Shown: piece after piece, positions 58,069-64,000 of the stretch
Layout of the letters: each line of letters starts with the position of its first letter
How positions within the stretch are numbered: the stretch's first letter is position 1
Source: Silene conica
Taxonomy: Eukaryota; Streptophyta; Magnoliopsida; Caryophyllales; Caryophyllaceae
Length of the DNA: 64,000 nucleotides
Assembly: GCA_029255685.2 (NCBI GenBank)
Contig: CM055315.2
Location: 48,341,705 to 48,405,704, forward strand
Direction: 5' to 3'
Position numbers and translations under genes: made by a program
The notes under the pieces: generated by a model
Database searches by the model: none
What the model saw: the letters and a program-made list of their open reading frames with translations, nothing else
What the model was told of the DNA's origin: nothing

Positions 58069-60308
58069 TGGCGATGTTGAAAATTAAACTACAATAAAAG
58101 TGAAGGAATTAAAACAACATCATTTAAAAAAAAAAAATTGTAATTTTATTTAAACAAGTTTAGTTATTTACTTAATGATCTCTTACCCAATTAAGTAAAC
58201 AATTCCGAGACCCAAATCCATACAAATCTGGGCACGGTGTAGCCGATTCATCCCTTATTGATATAATTTGGTGGATTAACCTTTTAATCGGTTCTACCTT
58301 AGAACTCTCGGTCGACAATTTCCTATAAATTGTCTTTAGCCCGAACTTATTGCAATTACGGTTACGAATACCTTCGTTGAGATCGACCAAATTTCAAGGT
58401 GTAATCACATTACCCTACTTACCCAACGTAACAAGTTTAGTAACCCGGTGTGGCCGATCCTACTTTCTTATGAAGAAGGGAGTCATGGGTCTATACTCTT
58501 TGGTAAGGCTAAGTCTCAATATTTATATTGTAAGAGATCTAGTCAAATTATTATCTATCTCCGTTTAAGTGAACTAAGTCGGTGAATTATCGATAAATTA
58601 ATTGACTAGGTCGACTAAATCGATTAAAATGCATGACATGATATGACGATTTGGCTATGCATGCAAACATATAAAGCAAATATAAAAGCATAAAACTTAA
58701 AGCATAAGAAACCCTAATATGGCCTTCCTAAAAGAGAAAATAATAAAAAAATACAATTCGGAAACCAACTCCTTTGGTCCCTTGATCTTCACGAGGCACG
58801 CATCCAAGGCAAACACCGTCTTGGTCGAAACTCCTTTCCGAATGGCATCGTCTTCAAGGCTCTCCGGAATTTATAAAAATTACAACTTTTCTAGTCTACC
58901 TTATACATTATAAAATAGAAAATAATAAATAAAGTTATACGAGATCACATTAATTACATCCGAATCGATAACCCCTTACATTACGGGAAATATCGATTAA
59001 AAACTAAGGCCATACTAAGTAAATTACATAATCCAAAAGTACGTAAATAAAATCATGACAATCATAATTAAAATATGCAATGCTTATGAATATGAACTAA
59101 CATGCAAAACCTAAGCCAAATCGTCCTATTGAATATCATTTATATATACGTGCTTTAACGATTAAAAACACTTGGCATTACGTGAATCGAAATTCACTCT
59201 TAAGTGAATCCTCCTAACTCATTTAGGTTTCAAAAATTAGTCTTACTCAAACTTTGAACATGACTTAACTTAATGCTATAATATTGTTCGGTATTAATCA
59301 GTTTTACGGGAAAAATAATATAAAATTCAAAAAGACTCATAAAATTTCGAAAAATTCAAAATTCAAAATTTGAATATTCTAGAATTTTCTTATAATTTTA
59401 GAACCTTAAAAAATATTAGTACTTACACGGTTTTATTATTTATATCATAAATAAGACGTAAAACGTGTATATTGAGTCGGAAAATCAATAATTACCTTCA
59501 TAAAAGCATATAAAATACTAATAATATTTTTACACTTTCGAAAACACTTTAAGAAACTGAAATGGACAGAAAATTTAAATAGCACACTGCCCAATAACCG
59601 AAATTTTCATAAAATGACTCTTATTATTCAATTTTTAAATATAACATTTAACAAATGAAAATTAAATAAAACAGAAACTTTTGGCTCCCAAGAAAAATAT
59701 GGTGATGAACATATCAAATATGACTTTTATGGGTTAAATGTTTCGGCCATTTTAACAACTTTTTCTATTTTTAACGATTTATGTCATATATCGTACATTT
59801 TTAACCATTAAAATTATTTCACACGCATAACATCAAATAAAAATCTCGAAATTTTTATACATGATGGAAATAATATATATGACATCGTGTAAAATTTTTA
59901 TGGCCAAATTCCAACTTAAACTATTAAAATCGAAATTATGTCACTTTTATCCGATTTTTACACTAAAAATCAATAAACATGCAATATATGATTAAAATTT
60001 CTGGAAAATTTAGTATACATTTTAAATATTACAAGTGACATACTAAAAAAATTTTATAGTCAAATTCAAAATATAACTATACAAACCCATTAATATTCAT
60101 TTTATGGCATTTTAACATTTAAAATTCATAAACCATGCATTTTAACTCCATTATTTACGAAAATTCATATTCATATCATAGGAAATACATGTGAAACCAT
60201 ACTAAAAAATCTCGGCCAGGAGTTGATTTTAGCTATTTTTCCCCAAAAATAAACATTTTAACAATTAAAAATTATAAAAACCGAAATAAGAAATACCTAT
60301 GAACAATA
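58069..60308 (-). other. Element E leader (incomplete)
   Basis: Aligned with the B leader up to about 170 bp from where the primer-binding site would be, then cut by element G at 60309. Carries the conserved block near 58715-58870. No gene. Confidence 0.8.
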
Positions 60309-61535
60309 TGTTGGAAACTAAGGTAGTCATACTAACAAGTTCATATTATAGTCTTACTAAAATTTCCTTATTAAACTCATATGAATAAGTTAGTCGATCT
60401 AAATCTTATGCATGCAAAAACAAAATGCGGAAATGTTAAAGAAACGGATTCTTACAACCGGTCCAAATGCGTGCTAGGACGATCCTCCACGGAGCAACCA
60501 AAATAGTTTGCCTCCTTTACGTTGCACCCAAGACCTACCCTTAAAAAACCGAAACACGAACACGAGCTAGGTGACGGAATCGGTAGTATTGAAACCGTGT
60601 ACTAATATTTCTATTAGTATTCTAGAGAATATTATGAAGATAATATTTTGAGGTTGTTGTAGTCTTTCTTACACTAGAAAGATGCTCACTTAAAAATTAC
60701 TCTTTTAATATGTGTATTACCACATATATAAATAGAGTGGGATGCATGGGGTTGGTTTAGCCGTGAGACACAAGGCCTAGGGTAGTGAAAGAGCCAATTT
60801 TGTCTTACCCATGACCATAGGCATTTAGGCTATTAATCATGATGTTTTTAGGGTATTAAATTTACATTTCAAACCCATAAAACATTATCACTAAACCGAC
60901 ATCTTTAATCGTAAAATGCACATTCATTTTTCGATTTATAATTTGTACAATTATGTAACATCTCATGTGACATAATAATTGTATTAATTTAAAATAAATT
61001 TATCACATATAAATAATATTTCTAAATTAATTAAATCACATTTAACAAATTAATAAGTAATTCGAAATTAATGTCCCAACGCATGGTTATCGTAATAATC
61101 GTCAATACGATATATTAACAACGTTTGTTATAACCATGAACCATTCATAATACTAATTTTGATATTTCTAAAATATCGTTTAATACTTGACAATTGACAC
61201 ATTTCAATTTCAAATATAAATCTTAATTTAAGATTCAACCTCTGGTTTCTCAATATACGGTTTTAAGAATATCGATCAATATGTATCCTATACAATTAAT
61301 CAATATATTATCTAAGAGGTCTGTCCTATAGGTGTGACCTAAAGGGATCAACTGACCACGACCGTCATACGACAGTAATGTCAAACTCTAGTCAGCCAAT
61401 CATTACCGATTAATGTTGGTCAGTTGACTATATCAAATATCGGATCGTCCCTTGCATATTCATTTCATAAGATTTATGACAATGATTTTTATCACTGTCG
61501 TGATCGCACAATTGTTGAGGACACATTTTCCAACA
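60309..61535 (-). repeat. Element G 3' LTR (1227 bp)
   Basis: Minus strand: TGTTGGAAAATGTGTCC at 61535 to a CA at 60309. It is uninterrupted and closest to the C LTR, which makes it a good reference for reassembling C. A polypurine tract and 3' region follow on the right, showing it is the 3' LTR. Confidence 0.88.
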
Positions 61536-63975
61536 ATCTCCGACTTGTACTCGACAAGTGTGCGTCACCGATTCTCTTGCCCTATTACGTCATCTCCCAC
61601 TCAATGCAAGGTGCCTTCCAGGTCGTACTTGCATTTGATCATATCTTGAGCGGTTTTTCTCGATATGGAGATTTAACTGCTTTGACCGGAATTATCTACC
61701 ATAGATACCTTCCGAGCGTGGCCACGCATTTCCAGTTAAACTTCTCCTCGAGTGGCCTTGAGATTTAAGATAACCCTGACAAGGGGTTGGACAATTCCTA
61801 TCCTACTGTTCCCTTCGCTAACACAGTCCATCATGACCCAAAAGAAGCCCATTTGACACCCTTTAACGGTTGATCGTAGAGCTAAAATCAAAGTCAATCT
61901 GAGGCTGCATCACCTTGGGCGAACAGTCTCAAGTTAAAGAATCGACTTATGTGAATAATATAGTAGCTCTCGCCACGACCAGGCGAATTATAAAATTTCC
62001 AGAATTCTATAAGCGGTCACTAAATGCCCGACAAAGTGCCTCTTGCAGTCTGCCTATGTGATCGACTAGTCATCCCATATGACTCTATGACATCTGAACT
62101 TTGCCATCAATCGCCTCACACTCTAATCGCTTCGAGACGTCACCTCATACAAACGACTATGGGCTATACTAAGTTAATCCAGTTCACTTATGGGGTTCAA
62201 AATTGTCTCTTACAACCCATTTCGATTTAACAAAGTACAAATTGTGAGTTAATAATAATAATAACTCAAACGATAAAAGTGATTGTTATGTGCGAACAAT
62301 CAATACGATATTGCTGCTCCACATAAACAATCTTTGAATTTGTATTAACGGTTTGTTATGTGAATATATCCTATCATCACATCTTTAAACCTACAAATTC
62401 CGGTTTCCTTATGAATCATATTATCTCGTATAATATGATCTTTATTCAAGTACTCTTCAAGTCTTTTATACTCGGCTCGAGTCTCCTTACCTTAAGGAAG
62501 CTCCCACTGTTTTCTTAAAACTTATGACATGTCATCCATATGAACACAGTCATATTGTACTAGAATTCATATCGTAGTTAACCTAGATTCGATCCACTAG
62601 TTCTCCATCGAAATAAGGTATTGTTTCAACTTATGGCATTTTAATCAAGGTTATATGAATTTAATATCTTCATATCTTGGATTCAAATCCAAACCTTGTT
62701 AACTGATCGGTGACGTTTCATTATCATATAATAAACTCACTTATGATTTATGTTCTTAACATTCATTCATTTAGAATTGAAAACCTTATATTCTTTAACC
62801 CTTAAAGAATCACCATTCTTTAATGGTTGGTTCTGTTTCGTTAATAACTTTTCTCCCACTGAATTTCGTATTACTATCTTATAGTTAATAACTCCCACTA
62901 TCTTTATAGTGTTTTGGTAACATCTTCAAACATCTTCTCAACTCATAATGAAGATTTCATTTTGATTTACTTCAAACATTTTCTCAACTCATAATGAACA
63001 TTTCATTTTGATTTACTTCAAACATTTTCTCAACTCGCTATGAACATTTCATTTTTCATTTTCCTTCCCATGGAAATAATCTCTTATTATCACGAGAACG
63101 GGAGATGATTTCTCCTCTATTATCTTGATAAAACAGAAACATTAACATCATGGAAACGATTTCCTTCCGTTAACACTCGCAGTCCCCTTTGTCCTCTCTG
63201 GGAACTAATGACAACATATGGAACATTTCCCTTTGTGTCCTCGCGTAGTTTCTTCTGTGTCCTCTCGTAGTTTCTTCTATCCAATCTCTTAGAGTTCTTC
63301 TCAAGGACTCCTTATAGGATTCTTCTCTAAGATCCTATGTTTATTTCATTGGTTTGCGGGCGTAGAATTTCTCCCACTCTTTCCTTTAAAATAACCGTTA
63401 TTTAAGAAGAATAGCATTTTCGCCCGTCAACAATGTATTGGATAAAGAATTATGTGAGTTGTAAGACATTATTACTCCTTATAAGGTGATCATCTTATAA
63501 TGAATTAATGTTCTTATGTTTCATTTTGAAGTATTTCACGTGATGCAATTCTCGTTTTTAAGTAAGTCGAGTTACTTTTATAATGATCCTATCATGTCTA
63601 GCGTACGGTGAACTATTCAAGGTACTTAATTACGATCTTTGAAAATCGTATCAACTCATGTTATGTTTTAAGAGCATTTTAAACAACCAAACACGTTTGA
63701 TTAAAAACAAAAGGATGACTTGGGTTGAAAAGCAAGTCACCACTATTACAACCATTGTCTCAACAAGATTCTTGTCGTACAAGAAATACAAAGTTCTTAA
63801 ATTAAAATGCAAAATGAAAGAAGACATCAAAATGAAAATAGAGCCATGCTCTTCATGTCTTCAATCTCGGATGCTACCATAGACATCCATGGAAGGAACT
63901 TTAAGTTCTCCTTTCCTTTCTCCTTGCTCCATTTCTTGGAAGGAGTCCCTTTAAAACAATTAAAAAGGGTTAGTA
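61536..63975 (-). other. Element G polypurine tract, 3' block and post-gag region
   Basis: Aligned with E 54762-57133. No pol motifs. The frame 61424-61768 is antisense and overlaps the LTR end. Near 62930-63060 a phrase containing TCAAACATYTTCTCAACTC is repeated three times. Confidence 0.75.
63716..63739 (-). other. Conserved post-gag hairpin, element G (weaker)
   Basis: TGACTTG / CAAGTCA arms at the position of the B and E hairpins; outer pairs partly lost. Confidence 0.5.
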
Positions 63976-64000
63976 TTAACAACTTGTATCATTATACAAA
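63976..64000 (-). pseudogene. gag: Element G gag, last codons
   Basis: By alignment with E, the minus-strand stop TAA (63976-63978) ends gag; only about seven codons are inside the window, so its condition is unknown. Confidence 0.4.

Larger units (their letters stand above)
44830..60308 (-). mobile_element. Gag-only copia element E (minus), containing F, cut by G
   Basis: Minus strand: part of leader (60308-58069), gag, post-gag region, polypurine tract, 3' LTR (54761-44830, split by F). About 170 bp of leader, the primer-binding site and the 5' LTR lie beyond element G, outside the window. Same organisation as element B. Confidence 0.88.
60309..64000 (-). mobile_element. Copia element G (minus), probably gag-only; rest outside window
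   Basis: 3' LTR, polypurine tract (61536-61548, ACAAGTCGGAGAT), 3' block and post-gag region, reaching the end of gag at the window edge. No pol between LTR and gag, so it has the B/E organisation. Confidence 0.8.

Overview
The window is plant nuclear DNA made of nested LTR retrotransposons. All recognisable coding sequence is retrotransposon gag or pol. All readable primer-binding sites match the plant initiator tRNA-Met 3' end (TGGTATCAGAGC or a near variant), and the elements belong to the Ty3/gypsy chromovirus and Ty1/copia Angela/BARE-like lineages of flowering plants. I found no host gene, tRNA, rRNA, CRISPR array or bacterial feature. The species cannot be read from the sequence; a repeat-rich angiosperm, probably a eudicot, fits.

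Layout. 1-9435: young Tekay-type gypsy element with an intact 1533-aa gag-pol and 2352-bp LTRs, its left end cut by the window. It sits about 21 bp inside a second kind of LTR, here called L, present as a near-complete plus copy (9436-12253) next to a truncated minus copy (12254-13398). The minus copy interrupts a decayed copia element, K (minus, 13399-18842). 18843-19112 is unassigned. 19113-44265 is a Russian doll: element C (gag-only) has element B (gag-only) in its 5' LTR; B has copia element A (19686-28222) in its 5' LTR and copia element D (minus, 34765-40345) in its 3' LTR. 44266-44829 is a fragment, H. 44830-60308 is element E (gag-only, minus), with copia element F (45383-54030) inside its 3' LTR. 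60309-64000 is the 3' end of element G (minus, probably gag-only), which cuts E's leader and runs off the window.

How they work together. A, D and F are one autonomous Angela-like family encoding Gag, protease, integrase, reverse transcriptase and RNase H, but every copy here is broken: A by a 1-bp deletion plus a stop, F by a single stop, D by a large deletion plus stops and a 4-bp insertion. B and E encode a related Gag with a CCHC-type tail and no pol; C and G look like the same family but are incomplete here. They share leader, U3 and 3'-region modules with A/D/F, so they look like TR-GAG elements that would need pol from an A-like partner.

Most interesting signals: a 74-bp tandem duplication of polypurine tract plus U3 start in A/D/F, with two different LTR start points actually used (A and D short, F long); base-paired structures in U3 and at the TATA region supported by compensatory changes; a GGTCGGTCGACC palindrome module shared by unrelated element families; and a 140-bp intron-like segment kept in both copies of LTR L.
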